Source of the DNA: Cydia pomonella
Taxonomy: Eukaryota > Arthropoda > Insecta > Lepidoptera > Tortricidae
Assembly: GCF_033807575.1 (NCBI RefSeq)
Contig: NC_084714.1
Coordinates: 1,644,501 to 1,708,500, forward strand
Direction of reading: 5' to 3'
DNA: 64,000 nucleotides
In this document: positions 9,991 to 20,459 of the stretch, piece by piece
Position numbering within the stretch: the first letter of the stretch is position 1
Layout: each line of letters starts with the position of its first letter
Notes under the pieces: model-generated
Database searches by the model: none
What the model saw: only the letters and a program-made list of their open reading frames with translations
Told to the model about the DNA's origin: nothing
Position numbers and translations under genes: made by a program

Positions 9991-10386
9991 CGGATCACTT
10001 TTGTTATGTACAGAATGTAGCATTAGTTTATGAGACTGCTAGTTTAACAGTCCAGACGCGGTTTATTTATTTAGTATAAATTTTATTTTGACACTTGGAG
10101 AGACTTTACACCTCCAAATTTTATTAGCATTAGTACTCTGACATTGGGGACCTTTTACATCTCCAGATTTAATGTGTTTTTAACCATAGAGACTATACAT
10201 CTCTATTGTATTGTATTAATTATTTATTTTAAGATTATTATAATGTAATGTTTACCCTGGTATTGGCTGTTGTATTTATAAATGTTGTTATGTATTTTTC
10301 ATGTCACTATATGATGTTACTATAATATCAGTCGGGTCGCGCACGCGCTTGCGTTCGGTCGCCGTCGCTGCAAGTGATATGTAACG

Positions 10387-11688
10387 ATGGCCTCTAACGT
10401 GGTTAAATGTGCGAATTGTAATGTGGTCATAAACGAGATTCTTGCTTTTATTAGCAACAAGATATCTGTAATGGATGATGAAAGCTTAAGTAAAATATGT
10501 TTGAGTGCTTTTTCGGAAAGTGATATTGTCATTGCAAAAAATTTATTGTTTGATTCTGTGTCGACAAACAAGCGGAAAATAACACGGAAAACTGATGGAA
10601 AGAAACTTCGTGACATCGACGACATCATTTGTTTGATAAGAGGCATAGATTCTGAGCTATTACCAGTGTTTGTTGCAAAGGACCTTCAAAAACTACCTCC
10701 CGTTCTGTTCGATCATGTCGACGTAACGCGGCTCTTAAAGGATATAGTGAAGCTCCAGCAGGACGTAAAGATGATTAAAGAGGAGTATGCTCCTCTTGAG
10801 CAGCTCAATGAGATAAAGTGTGAAGTTGAGACACTGAAAAATGCATCTATAATTGGCAGTTACGGGTGCAATGTAAACACAAAGCGCGGTGCCTGTATGA
10901 TAAATAGTTTCGAGTATGCTAGTGGACCAATGGGGCTATCCCCTACATGTAATGTGAGCAATACCGAAGACAGACATGAACACCAGACGTCGTCTCCAGA
11001 ATCGGTATACCGTAGCATTCAAAAAAAATCCCAACCCTCAAAAGAATGTAACGAATGTTTAAAACTAGACGGTAGGGAACCGGCGGTGCAGCGACCGTTG
11101 ACTATGAGTCATACGAGTGGGCCGAGCGATAAGCAACCGCAGGAGGCCGCGCAAGTACCTATACCCGCACAGCTGTGCCCGCTCGTGATAAATAAGGAAA
11201 GCGCTAATATTGAGCACTCGCCACCGCAAGTAAACAATGATGTTGGGGTATGTAAACAAAAGTCTATGGCTAGCGTTGTTCGGGAAGGAGAATGGAAATT
11301 ACAACCACCAACGGATGAATGGATAATTGTACAGAGGCGAAAACTTCGTAATCGTTTTATTGGACAGCGGGGGAAAGCTACTTTAGACCCGGAATCGAAA
11401 TTTAGAGCTGCGGAATCTATAATTCCGTTATATATCTATAACGTTGCAAAAGATTTGTCCGAGCAGGATATCTGTAGTTACATAAAAAAGAAGTCTAACT
11501 TGGAAGTTAAAGTGGTTAAAATGAACATGAAAATTAAGAAGGATTATGATTCTTACAAAATATTTGTACCTAAGGATAAATGTGAAATGTTTATGAGCGA
11601 CGACTTCTGGCCAGATGGAATAGCCTATCGCCGTTTTATAGACTTTAGAAAGCGTGAAAAAGAGACGGATCGATCAAATAAATTATAA
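10387..11688 (+). CDS. LINE ORF1 protein (433 aa)
   Basis: This should be the nucleic-acid-binding partner of ORF2, coating element RNA. It begins MASNVVKCANCNVVINEILA, with a C8-x2-C11 pair. A helical Leu/Lys-rich stretch near residues 110-155 (LLKDIVKLQQDVKMIKEEY) looks like a coiled coil. A Ser/Pro/Gln-rich linker follows, and a C-terminal domain (about 340-430) carries PLYIYNVAKDLSEQDICSYI and DDFWPDGIAYRRFIDF, an RRM-like module common in insect LINE ORF1 proteins. The first ATG fits the family start. The stop overlaps the beginning of ORF2. I see no frameshift or premature stop. The exact clade (Daphne, Crack or another CR1-group clade) is not certain. Confidence 0.85.
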   Translation: MASNVVKCANCNVVINEILAFISNKISVMDDESLSKICLSAFSESDIVIAKNLLFDSVSTNKRKITRKTDGKKLRDIDDIICLIRGIDSELLPVFVAKDLQKLPPVLFDHVDVTRLLKDIVKLQQDVKMIKEEYAPLEQLNEIKCEVETLKNASIIGSYGCNVNTKRGACMINSFEYASGPMGLSPTCNVSNTEDRHEHQTSSPESVYRSIQKKSQPSKECNECLKLDGREPAVQRPLTMSHTSGPSDKQPQEAAQVPIPAQLCPLVINKESANIEHSPPQVNNDVGVCKQKSMASVVREGEWKLQPPTDEWIIVQRRKLRNRFIGQRGKATLDPESKFRAAESIIPLYIYNVAKDLSEQDICSYIKKKSNLEVKVVKMNMKIKKDYDSYKIFVPKDKCEMFMSDDFWPDGIAYRRFIDFRKREKETDRSNKL

Positions 11689-14470
11689 TATGAAAAGTAA
11701 CTTAATTAGTTTTAACTGTAAAAATATAAATCGTTCTGTGGAATGTGTTCGAAACCTGTGTCGCTCGGCTGACATTGTTGCACTACAGGAGACGTGGTTG
11801 CTGCCTCATGACCTGGCGTTCCTAGGGACTATCGATGACAACTTTGCGTTTACGGGCACCTCTGCTGTCGATACCTCGGCGGGGGTTCTGCGGGGGAGAC
11901 CTTACGGCGGAGTGGCAATACTGTGGAGAAAATCTATGTTTTCTACCGTTACGATAGTGAAATGTAACAGTGTACGTTTAGCTGCAATAAAAATCGAACT
12001 CAGTGACCGGTGCTTCTTGGTTCTCTCTGTATATATGCCTACTGATTCGAGTGGCAATTTAGTGGAGTTTACGGAATGCCTCAGTGAAATATCGGCGATA
12101 ATTGAAACTTATAATACGGAGTCGGTTTTTATATTAGGGGACTTCAACGCACACCCCGGTGAGTTATTTGCAAAAGAACTTTTATCACTCTGTGATGAAC
12201 AGTTGTGGACCTGTGTAGATTTAGAAGTTATGCCTACTGATAGCTATACTTTCGTGAGTGACGCACATGGGTGTCGTCGCTGGCTCGACCACTGCGTGGT
12301 CACAAGCTCGGCTAAGGCCGCAATACACTCCTGCTCAGTGTTATATAATACGTACTGGTCCGATCACTATCCTCTAAGTATTGAGTGTAATTTTAATATA
12401 TTGAAACCTAAAATATTAGTTAAAAATCAGTGCATAGATAAGGTAATATGGGGGGAGCGTGATAAATCACAGATTGATAATTATCACAGCATCTGTCATG
12501 AAAAATTACGAGAATTTGCTTTTCCTGTAGAATTTAGTGAATGCAGCAATAAACTGTGTTGTAATAAAAGCCATCAAAGATTATTAGACACAATTTACGA
12601 CGGTCTTATCTGTACACTGTCGAAAGCTGCCGAGTGTTGTTATAACGTTAATGTAAATATAACTCGCAAACGTAGACATGTCACTGGGTGGAATAAGTAC
12701 GTGCGGGGCGCTCACGAGAAGGCTCGGCTTTGTTTTGGGAGTTGGGTAGTGCACGGCAGACCGAACTCTGGACCCGTGTACAGGGAGATGTGTGAGTCCA
12801 GACGTGTGTTTAAATCAATATTAAAGTGGTGCCAGAATAATCAAGAACGTATAAAAATGGACATTTTAGCTGAACAACACTCAAATAAAAAGTTCCGTCA
12901 GTTTTGGAAAACCACTAACAGATTAAACCCTAGGTCGAGCCTTCCCGTGAGTGTAGCGGGAGTGTGTGATCCCGTTGGCATAGCAAATGTGTTCCGCTCT
13001 CATTTTAGTGTCAAATCTCCACTTGGGACGGCGACGCCGTGGGTGCCTAGTGCTGAGGCTGTCAGTGGCGATCTGAAAGTGATATTTACCGCGAAGGAAG
13101 TGAGCGAGGTCATAAAGGGAATGGTGCGAGGCAAGTCGCCGGGCCATGACAGCCTCAGCATTGAGCACCTGCAGCACGCTGGACCTCATCTGCACAGGGT
13201 GTTGTCAACGTTTTTTACTTTGTGTCTGAGCCACTCATATTTACCGGAAAAGTTGATGCGTACTACAGTGGTTCCTATAATTAAAAATAAAACTGGTGAC
13301 CATTCTGATGTTAATAACTATAGACCAATTTCTCTAGCCACTGTCGTTGCTAAGGTGCTTGATAGTCTTCTTTGTAAGCATTTGGATAAGCACATTAAAC
13401 TCCACGACGCGCAGTTTGGCTTCAGGCCAAATCTTTCTTGCGAAAGTGCTGTCCTGTGTCTCAAGGAGACTGTGAAGTACTATACTAGTAGAAAGACACC
13501 AGTATTCGCCATTTTCCTTGATTTGTCAAAAGCCTTCGACCTTGTTGCCTACGACGTACTATGGAGGAAATTAATGACGGAAACTAGCGTACCTGGAGAA
13601 ATAACATCCTTGTTTATGCATTGGTATTATAATCAGAGCAACTGTGTAAGATGGGCACGCTCTTTCTCCGATGAGTACAGGTTGGAGTGCGGGGTGAGGC
13701 AGGGGGGGCTAACCTCTCCCACGCTCTTCAACCTTTACGTCAACGCGCTGATCGAGGAGCTCAGCAGTACCGGTATCGGCTGTCATATAAATGGAGTCTG
13801 TGTAAATAATATTAGTTATGCGGACGACATGGTGCTGCTGAGCCCCTCGAGTGGCGCACTGAAGAAACTGCTCAATATTTGTGAGTCCTATGCGGTGGCC
13901 AACGGACTCAGATACAATGCTCAGAAGAGTGAGTTTATGATGTTCAAACCAGATAAAATTCGTTATACTGATGCTCCTGAGTTTGTACTTACTGGTGTAA
14001 AACTACATAGGGTAGACAAGTTCAAGTATCTGGGTCATTGGGTCACCGCGGACCAAAAAGACAATGCTGATATAGAGCGGGAGCGCAGGGCGCTGTCTGT
14101 CCGATGCAACATGCTGGCCCGTAGGTTTGCAAAATGTACTGAGCAAGTAAAAATTACACTATTTAAAGCTTACTGCCAGTCATTCTATACATGCAGCCTA
14201 TGGGTTAACTATACGCAGAAGGCATACAGCGACCTGCGAGTACAATACAACAACGCGTACAGAGCGTTGTTGCGGCTGCCGCGCTACTGCAGTGCTTCTG
14301 CGATGTTCGCGGAGTCGCGCACGGCGGGTTTCGCCGCCATTATGCGCGCGCGCTGCGCCTCCATGATGCGGCGCACACGCGACAGCCGCAACACGCTCCT
14401 GTGCGCTGTTATTGATCGCTGGGACTCGCCAGTGTTGAAGAGGTGGATTGGGCTCCATGCCCTTACATAA
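11654..14470 (+). CDS. LINE ORF2: endonuclease-reverse transcriptase (938 aa)
   Basis: The enzyme nicks target DNA and primes reverse transcription there. The N-terminal APE-type endonuclease shows N21 (LISFNCKNIN), QETW at 45-48, GDFN at 162-165, LDH at 211-213 and SDH at 236-238. The RT domain has RPISLATVVAKVLD, FRPNLSCESAVLCL, IFLDLSKAFDLV, GVRQGGLTSPTLFNLYVN and the catalytic YADD at 722-725, followed by the thumb with FKYLGHWV. All key residues are present. The listed ATG overlaps ORF1 by 35 bases. A second in-frame ATG at 11690 lies one base after the ORF1 stop and could be the real start by reinitiation. No RNase H domain is visible. The length is normal for the CR1 group. Confidence 0.92.
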   Translation: MKKRRIDQINYNMKSNLISFNCKNINRSVECVRNLCRSADIVALQETWLLPHDLAFLGTIDDNFAFTGTSAVDTSAGVLRGRPYGGVAILWRKSMFSTVTIVKCNSVRLAAIKIELSDRCFLVLSVYMPTDSSGNLVEFTECLSEISAIIETYNTESVFILGDFNAHPGELFAKELLSLCDEQLWTCVDLEVMPTDSYTFVSDAHGCRRWLDHCVVTSSAKAAIHSCSVLYNTYWSDHYPLSIECNFNILKPKILVKNQCIDKVIWGERDKSQIDNYHSICHEKLREFAFPVEFSECSNKLCCNKSHQRLLDTIYDGLICTLSKAAECCYNVNVNITRKRRHVTGWNKYVRGAHEKARLCFGSWVVHGRPNSGPVYREMCESRRVFKSILKWCQNNQERIKMDILAEQHSNKKFRQFWKTTNRLNPRSSLPVSVAGVCDPVGIANVFRSHFSVKSPLGTATPWVPSAEAVSGDLKVIFTAKEVSEVIKGMVRGKSPGHDSLSIEHLQHAGPHLHRVLSTFFTLCLSHSYLPEKLMRTTVVPIIKNKTGDHSDVNNYRPISLATVVAKVLDSLLCKHLDKHIKLHDAQFGFRPNLSCESAVLCLKETVKYYTSRKTPVFAIFLDLSKAFDLVAYDVLWRKLMTETSVPGEITSLFMHWYYNQSNCVRWARSFSDEYRLECGVRQGGLTSPTLFNLYVNALIEELSSTGIGCHINGVCVNNISYADDMVLLSPSSGALKKLLNICESYAVANGLRYNAQKSEFMMFKPDKIRYTDAPEFVLTGVKLHRVDKFKYLGHWVTADQKDNADIERERRALSVRCNMLARRFAKCTEQVKITLFKAYCQSFYTCSLWVNYTQKAYSDLRVQYNNAYRALLRLPRYCSASAMFAESRTAGFAAIMRARCASMMRRTRDSRNTLLCAVIDRWDSPVLKRWIGLHALT

Positions 14471-14690
14471 CATTATTTTTATTTTTATTTCTATGTTATA
14501 CACTAACACTAGTTTCTATGTTTTTTTTTTATGTTTTTATGTACATTACTAACAAAATATGGATCCTTGGTCTGAATTAAAGATTATAATAATTATAAAA
14601 TAATAAATGTTGTATTGACTTGTAAAAGAGCCCTTGAGGCCTACTTGCAGAATAAATTTTTGAATTTTGAATTTGAATTTTGAATTTTGT
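14471..14690 (+). other. LINE 3' UTR and tandem tail
   Basis: Contains AATTAAAG, aaaagagcccttgaggccta and AATAAATTTTTGAATT, ending in repeated TTTTGAA/TTTGAA units that serve as the 3' terminal repeat of such LINEs. Confidence 0.7.
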
Positions 14691-14717
14691 TTGGCATAAT
14701 TATTGAAAGTCATAATG

Positions 14718-14790
14718 TAATAAAAAAAAATAAAAAAAATCATTTATTTCAGACCTTGGTCCATACAGTGTTAGTACTACTTACTCTAAA
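14718..14790 (-). mobile_element. Possible LINE 3' end, poly-A on minus strand
   Basis: An A-rich tract is followed by catttatttcagaccttggt. On the minus strand this is a retroposon-like ending (CTGAAATAAATG then a T-rich tract). No coding part is visible. Confidence 0.3.
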
Positions 14791-15054
14791 AAATTATATT
14801 AAATTATTATTGAAATAAATTAAACTTACGATATTTAAGGGCTTAAACTTACAATATTTTAGGGTTTAAAACTGGAGCCAGGCACATACACCAGTACGCA
14901 ATGATAATGGCAGTAGTGTAATGATAGTCATATTATCATTAGTCATAACTCTGACGCCGATAACTTTTTAAGAATTTCCTTAGGTTATCCTATACATAGG
15001 TTAGGTTTGTTTTATGGCAATCCTGAAAAGTTACGCATTTCTGAGAGAAACTTA
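14791..15054. other. No gene seen
   Basis: AT-rich, no supported feature. Confidence 0.4.
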
Positions 15055-15172
15055 TACATTATTAACTTTCACAAACGGGACTTAATCGCGCATTAAGTTT
15101 TAAAATTTACCTCGGACGTTTTGAGGACGGCGTTGTCTCCGAGACCACGGGGACAACGCCGTCCTCGAAACG
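15055..15172. repeat. Repeat family F with GC-rich hairpin
   Basis: Shares acgggactta, attaagttttaaaatttacc and tcggacgttt with 30575-30712. In this copy gaggacggcgttgtc is followed by its complement gacaacgccgtcctc, giving a 15-bp stem around a 14-base loop. The other copy has only one arm. Confidence 0.65.
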
Positions 15173-15179
15173 ACGATGA

Positions 15180-15837
15180 CATATTTCACCGATTTTCAAA
15201 TTAGGTTCTATACAAAAATAAAACTCTTATGAAGTGGAGTATCCCATACAATATTAAACTATCTGTGAATGCAATGATTGACCACCACGTTGACGGGAGG
15301 CGTCAGAACTAATCCCAACCAGATTGCTTTCTGATTGGCCGACTATTCTTTTTAAATGTAACACGCTCTATAACAAACACCTTATTACATTACTATAAAA
15401 GCTAAAATCGATTGATCTTTTTTTTAAACGTGCCGCCATAATAATATGTAATGTTTTTTTAAACTATATAATCATTATCGGTAGTGTTGTATTTTTTTTT
15501 TTTGGGCGAAGGCTTTTTATCTTTTGTGTACTCAATCAAATTTTGATTTGAATACATTCATGGTGATTCGTGATGTGAATTTCGGCTACTGTATGGTTTT
15601 TATTGACAATGGTGTTTGAAAAAAGCTATTTAAATACAAACTAAATTGTTATAGGTTTGATGTTCCGCCTTCATTTTTTGCTTTGCTTAAAATTATAAAC
15701 ACTGTTAGTATGAGGTTTTTTCGTTAGTGCAACAAAAATTAAACAAATATATAAAATTAGGAAGCCCGAAAATTTTGTTTTTTTAACAAACGGTACCAAA
15801 AAAAACGATAGAAGAAAAGATGCCAAAAGTGTTTTTT
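15180..15837. other. No gene seen
   Basis: AT-rich DNA with several poly-T runs; no coding or shared repeat feature supported. Confidence 0.4.
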
Positions 15838-15990
15838 TTTTTATACTACGTCGGTGGCAAACAAGCATACGGCCCGCCTGATGGTAAGCAGTCTCCGTAG
15901 CCTATGTACGCCTGCAACTCCAGAGGAGTTACATGCGTGTTGCCGACTCTAAACCCGCCCCCCCCTCGTTGAGCTCTGGCAACTTTACCC
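15838..15990 (-). mobile_element. LINE 3' tail, family A
   Basis: Poly-T, then tactacgtcggtggcaaaca, acggcccgcctgatggtaag, aactccagaggagttacatg and gttgagctctggcaac. Translated on the minus strand it gives GYGDCLPSGGPYACLPPT, a frequent read-through of this tail rather than a functional peptide. Confidence 0.85.
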
Positions 15991-16075
15991 ACCTTTCTAT
16001 ACACATAGACTGCTAAAATTATAAACCTTTCTTTTGGTTTTACTAATGTATTCATCAATAATAGGAATTTATGTT

Positions 16076-16348
16076 ACTGCTACATAATTAATGGCATTAA
16101 AATAATAGTGTCTCACTTCGTTTTATAAACATAACGAGTATTTTAATGCCTAATTGTGGCCGTCCATGCCTAAAGGGTCCTTATGGTAGGTATTGAGTTA
16201 AGTATAGATCCTAAATCTACGTTAAATGAGCTATTTACGTGACTGCTACATAATGGAAGGCATTAAAATACGAGTGTGGGTTTATGAAACGAATGAAATG
16301 AGTTTCATAGAAGGATCACACGAGATTTTAATGCCTAATTATGTGCAG
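16076..16348. mobile_element. Twin fold-back units around ggcattaaaat
   Basis: Two similar fold-backs in the same order: actgctacataattaatggc ... tttaatgcctaattgtg (16076-16157) and actgctacataatggaaggc ... tttaatgcctaattatgtg (16241-16348). Each is a small hairpin with arms of about 20 bases. Confidence 0.65.
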
Positions 16349-16768
16349 TTACATACCTACACTGCTTTATCTACATCAATATCATAAGCTTAAGTAATTT
16401 TATACTTACGAACTAATAATACATCAAAATTGAATTGTTTTAACGCATGTCGATTTTTTTTTATTCAGAGACAAACTAGAGCCCGGCCGATTGCCATATC
16501 GTTCGATATCAAGTAACATGCGAAATTTGACAAAATACTTTGCAAGTGTCAGTTTTCCTTTCGAATAAAACGTCATCTCGACTTATATTAGAATAGAGGC
16601 CAAATCAAATTCCTTTGTCTCTCAGAGATGTTCTAAATTTGAATGTAATTAAGGAATCGCTTGTCGATAAAGTAAAGTTCAAATAATGATGCATGTACAG
16701 ATACAGGTTTGTCAATAAGCCGTTACTTTATCGTTTCTAAATATAATAAAGGAAGGTTATAATATATA

Positions 16769-17326
16769 CTCTGTATCTTTAGATATTGAAAAAAAGTAAA
16801 CAAAATCTCATATGGCTCCAGTCCAGTTGAGTTGATAAAATAATGTAGGTTTAAAGTCAGGTCGTTCAGTGTCAGATCCAGGCGGTTTTGTATTTGGTTG
16901 TTTAACCAATAAATGATATAACCACCCGAAAATTTACAAATTAATTGTTTGTTGCGAATGCAACTTATTATTATATAAAAATATTCCCAATGCAGTACCT
17001 AATAAAAACGCAGCCGTCGGGCTCGGCTAGTATTCGGAGGCTTTTCAAAAGCACCAATAGGAGCGCTCCACATATTTTCTAACGCGGCCAATTAGAGGCA
17101 CCTAAATTTAAACCACCTTTTGTACTGATCAAATATTGCACATCACTCATTCATCATACTATCAACACCCACTTTTTACATTGAACCGTTTTGGCAAGAA
17201 CCCTAAACCAGTACCTTTTGGAAGATTATACTTCACTTCATTATAAATCGAAGTTTTATTTGAGTCGTCGACATCCTGACCTGCACGGCGGCTACAACTT
17301 TTATTTAAATACCTAAAGATACAGAG
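16769..17326. mobile_element. MITE type 3, copy split by about 320 bp
   Basis: The left end ctctgtatctttagatattg and the right end tatttaaatacctaaagata match copies at 42702-42940 and 59422-59659, which are 238-239 bp. Here they are 558 bp apart; unrelated DNA begins near 16955. The body block gacagatccaggcggtttt variant (gtcagatccaggcggttttg) is shared. Confidence 0.7.
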
Positions 17327-17895
17327 TTATAGTGTAAATAGATAAAGATATTTAAAAGCAAACATACATTAACACCAACGACAATAGCGAATAGCAATAC
17401 CTTAACGAGAATATCTAAACGAAAGTAATCAAATTTATATTCATTCCATTTTCGAAATATTTAAAAAGTATTTCGTATTGAATTCCATTTTAGGTGGCCA
17501 GTACCTTTCTTTATAAGGTCATATTGTAAACTATGCCTCTTACTGAGTGGCTTGTTCACTCGAAATTTAAACTTTAGTAGGTTGAATTAGGGTTTATTTT
17601 TGTTTGCAATAAATCAGCTCGATATTATCTTTTAGATTTGCGATGCAAATGGTCTTGCTTACAATCGAATGGCACGAATAGTCTTAAAATATTTGCGTAT
17701 AAAATGTAGCAATAGGATTTCAAAGGGGGTTTTAGTGCTACTAAAATATATTTACGGTAGTAATTTTAATGTGGTATTAGAAGCAGTGTATTGTTTGTTT
17801 GATGGTTATAAATAATTAGACCGCAACCAGTGCGCGCAACGTTATGAAATATTATGCTGCATTTATTTGTATTTTGTAAGTAAGTATTCCCTCTT
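17327..17895. other. No gene seen
   Basis: AT-rich, no supported feature. Confidence 0.4.
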
Positions 17896-18250
17896 TTTTT
17901 ATACCACGTTGGCGGAAAACAAGCATACGGCCCGGCTGATGGTAAGCAGTCACCGTTGGCTATGGACACCTGCAACACCATAGGTATTACATGCGCGTTG
18001 CCGACCCTTTAAAAACTTGTACACTCCTTTTTTGAAGAACCCCATACTGTAGCCCCTCGGGAAAACCTCGGCAGGGAGCTCATTCCATAAATGATGAAAT
18101 ATCTTTGCATAAATGTGGCGGGTATGGGACACATTAGTTAAATTGGACCCGGGTAGGTCCTTAAACTACTTCCAAAAGAGAGGTATGGGCATTGCGAATG
18201 TCATCTCACTTTTTGTAGTAGGGCACAGCACAGGGGATGTTTTCCAGATC
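17896..18250 (-). pseudogene. LINE family A 3' end with coding remnant
   Basis: On the minus strand the frame reads HLWNELPAEVFPRGY, then FFKKGVYKFLKGRQRA, then passes into the tail gttgccgacccttt-like junction, catcag(c/g)cgggccg and a T run. W-E-LP-EVFP with FKKGV-KFLKGRQ marks the end of a CR1/jockey-group ORF2. The upstream part to 18250 matches 1510-1592. It is the longest family A copy here. Confidence 0.78.
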
Positions 18251-18259
18251 TAGAAAAAA

Positions 18260-18560
18260 AATATGTCAGATATTTTGCACGCTACGTAAACATCGATAAA
18301 GGTTTTTTAATTTTTATTTCACAAATATACTTATGACCATAAGCTTCGCAAAACTGAAGACAGTTTGGTTGTTTGTTTGTCTTGCGCTCTCTATTATAAG
18401 TACTTTGCGCCTCATATTACCTTTATTAGGTACCTACAGAGTATAGAACAAACTACATATTAGGTTAAGTTTAAACAAATTTAGCGTGAATACATAAATT
18501 ATTCATTAGTATCGGTTTTTAATACTGTATAAGGTCTTATCTAAAAATTACCAAACATAA
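18260..18560. other. No gene seen
   Basis: AT-rich, no supported feature. Confidence 0.4.
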
Positions 18561-19014
18561 TCTTATACCTTTAAACGAGCAATTCTTGTATATATATATA
18601 TTTCTGTGATGTCGGAAACGGCTCTTACGATTTCGCTGAAATTTGGTATATGGGGATTTTTGGGGGTATACAATCGATCTAGATTAGTCTTATGTTTGGG
18701 AAAACGCGTGTTTTCGAGTTTTCATGCTTTTTTTCTTTCGACGCAGAATATGGTCGCTAATTTCGTGTTGCCGGCCACTGTCCGTCTGGTCCAGCGGGTT
18801 AAGACGCGGACGGCTAGAAACGAGTGTTACGGGTTCGAATCTCGCCCGATGACTAACTTTTGTTTTTTTTTATACGTTTAAGTTTATATATTTTAATTTT
18901 TATAGTTTTAGACAAGTTTAATTTAGTAAAAAAAATTAGTTAAGATTATCACCTATACACCACCATATTACAATAAATAGTTATAACCGAGCAAAGCTCG
19001 GTCGCCCAGGTACT
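18561..19014 (+). mobile_element. Helitron-like or SINE-like unit, copy 1
   Basis: Starts tcttatacctttaaacgagc after an A and ends with hairpin ccgagcaaagctcgg followed by tcgcccaggtact. A second copy lies at 40638-41149. Inside is a tRNA-like module at 18779-18850 with A-box TGGTCCAGCGGG and B-box GGTTCGAATCTC. A 5' TC after A and a subterminal 3' hairpin suggest a Helitron, while the Pol III boxes suggest a SINE. No target duplication is seen at either copy. Confidence 0.6.
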
Positions 19015-20089
19015 GTTATTTAAATACCAACTGTTCAATACAATTATAAAAATTGGACATCATGAACCGCGCAAGGGCCAGGATCGAACACAATACCTTT
19101 TGTCCGCCCTGATCAACTCTCGCGCATGATGGATGAATATTCTACTTACTTTATTTTTCTGTCATTTTTGATGCCGCTTCAATTTAATTTAAACTTTATT
19201 GTGAAATGGAAAATTATGACAAGAAAAAAATTGACAGACGGACTTGACACTTTAAACGTAATTAGTAACTTACGAAAGGGTCAATGAGTGAATACCCTTT
19301 TAGAGTTATATACCAAAAAGGTAATAAAGAACCCTTATTGTGCTTCTCTACCCTTCTGTCTCATCGCTAAATATCTACAGAACTTGATAGGACGTGTTCG
19401 ACCGAACGTTCGGTTTGTTTCGGCATAAAATTCATGTTTCGGCTAAACACGTCAACATGGAATTTACATACAAGCAAAAACATGCGCATCAACAATAGGG
19501 TTGTTTCCATCTACAAATCTTAGGGCAGAATTGTATCCCAATAAATTCTTTTGGATTATAAGAACATGTTAAACTACTTTTAGGGGACCTCTAATGACCA
19601 TATTTTTGTAAATATTGAATTTAAAATATCTTTTGGCACACGTCACGTGACCAAACTCGAAACGTCATTGAAGATTCTGATGACGTCACAACTCTCGGAT
19701 TGACACTGTTGACAGTTAGGCGATAAACAACAAATTACAAATATCAGTTGACAGCTCGTATCTTCTACGTGTGTATGTAGTTATGTGTCAAACCGTAAAC
19801 TGTGACGTCACACAATTTTCAAAGAGCGTTTTGGGCGCGAAAGCATCTGTCAAAATATATTTTGTTAATTTAACATATTTAAAGCTAAGCTAAAGTTTTT
19901 AGTATAAAAGTTGAATTTTAGGGCAACTTTTAGTTAATGTAGAACGTAATACAAGCGTTTCAAAAAATTTGAAACAAATCTATTATAAAATACAATTACA
20001 TATAATATTAATACAAACTTCAGAAGGTTCGAACACGGAACTTTCGATATTGGCTTTCGGTTTTGCTCGGACACTACTGTAATAATCAG
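19015..20089. other. No gene seen; two TGACGTCA palindromes
   Basis: A 19180-19240 stretch (aaactttattgtgaaatgga) may be a minus-strand retroposon tail. TGACGTCA occurs near 19681 and 19802, and CACGTCACGTGACC near 19639. No exon or long frame accompanies them. Confidence 0.35.
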
Positions 20090-20196
20090 AGGGCCTACCG
20101 CGAACGTTCGACGTGTTGCCTCTCTGCCGCACTTGTAAATTCGTACGTAAGTGTGACAGGGAGGCAACACGTCGAACGTGGTTCGCGGTAGGCCCA
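20090..20196. mobile_element. MITE type 2, copy 2, flanked by CAG
   Basis: 107-bp fold-back beginning agggcctaccgcgaacgttc and ending gttcgcggtaggccca. CAG at 20087-20089 and 20197-20199. One arm has lost a few bases (ccac). Confidence 0.88.
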
Positions 20197-20213
20197 CAGT
20201 TATCATCATTACA

Positions 20214-20346
20214 TACTATACTATCCGCAAAACTATCTGGCCGATCAGGTCATAATGCCATCTCTTTCACTCTTGGTTGGCCTTAACAAGGGTAAAGGGG
20301 ATAGCATCATGATCTCAGTGGCCAGTTAGTTTTGCGGCAAGTATAT
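20214..20346. mobile_element. Fold-back MITE between two type 2 MITEs
   Basis: Left arm tatccgcaaaactatctggc pairs with ggccagttagttttgcggca at 20320-20339; inner arms (gatcaggtcataatgccatc against gatagcatcatgatctcagt) extend the stem. Confidence 0.75.
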
Positions 20347-20349
20347 CAG

Positions 20350-20459
20350 AGGGCCTACCGCGAACCACGTTCGACGTGTTGCCTCCCTGTCACACTTACG
20401 TACGAATTCACAAGTGCGACAGAGAGGCAACACGTCGAACGTGGTTCGCGGTAGGCCCT
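20350..20459. mobile_element. MITE type 2, copy 3, flanked by CAG
   Basis: 110-bp near-perfect fold-back with CAG at 20347-20349 and 20460-20462. The asymmetric loop is in the opposite orientation to the copy at 20090. Confidence 0.9.

Larger units (their letters stand above)
10325..14690 (+). mobile_element. Near full-length non-LTR retrotransposon (CR1/jockey group)
   Basis: A two-ORF LINE with a GC-richer putative 5' UTR beginning near tcagtcgggtcgcgcacgcg, ORF1 (10387-11688), ORF2 (11654-14470) and a 3' UTR ending in AATAAATTT and tandem TTTTGAA units (14650-14690). No target-site duplication could be fixed because the 5' edge is uncertain. Both ORFs are open, so it is the most complete LINE here. 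Confidence 0.85.

Noticed and set aside
12923..13195. Minus-strand frames inside the LINE ORF2
   Set aside because: Shadows of the 938-codon RT gene on the other strand.
18779..18850. tRNA gene candidate with A and B boxes (also at 9903, 27880, 40918)
   Set aside because: Each lies inside a repeated element and does not give a full cloverleaf with a credible anticodon arm.
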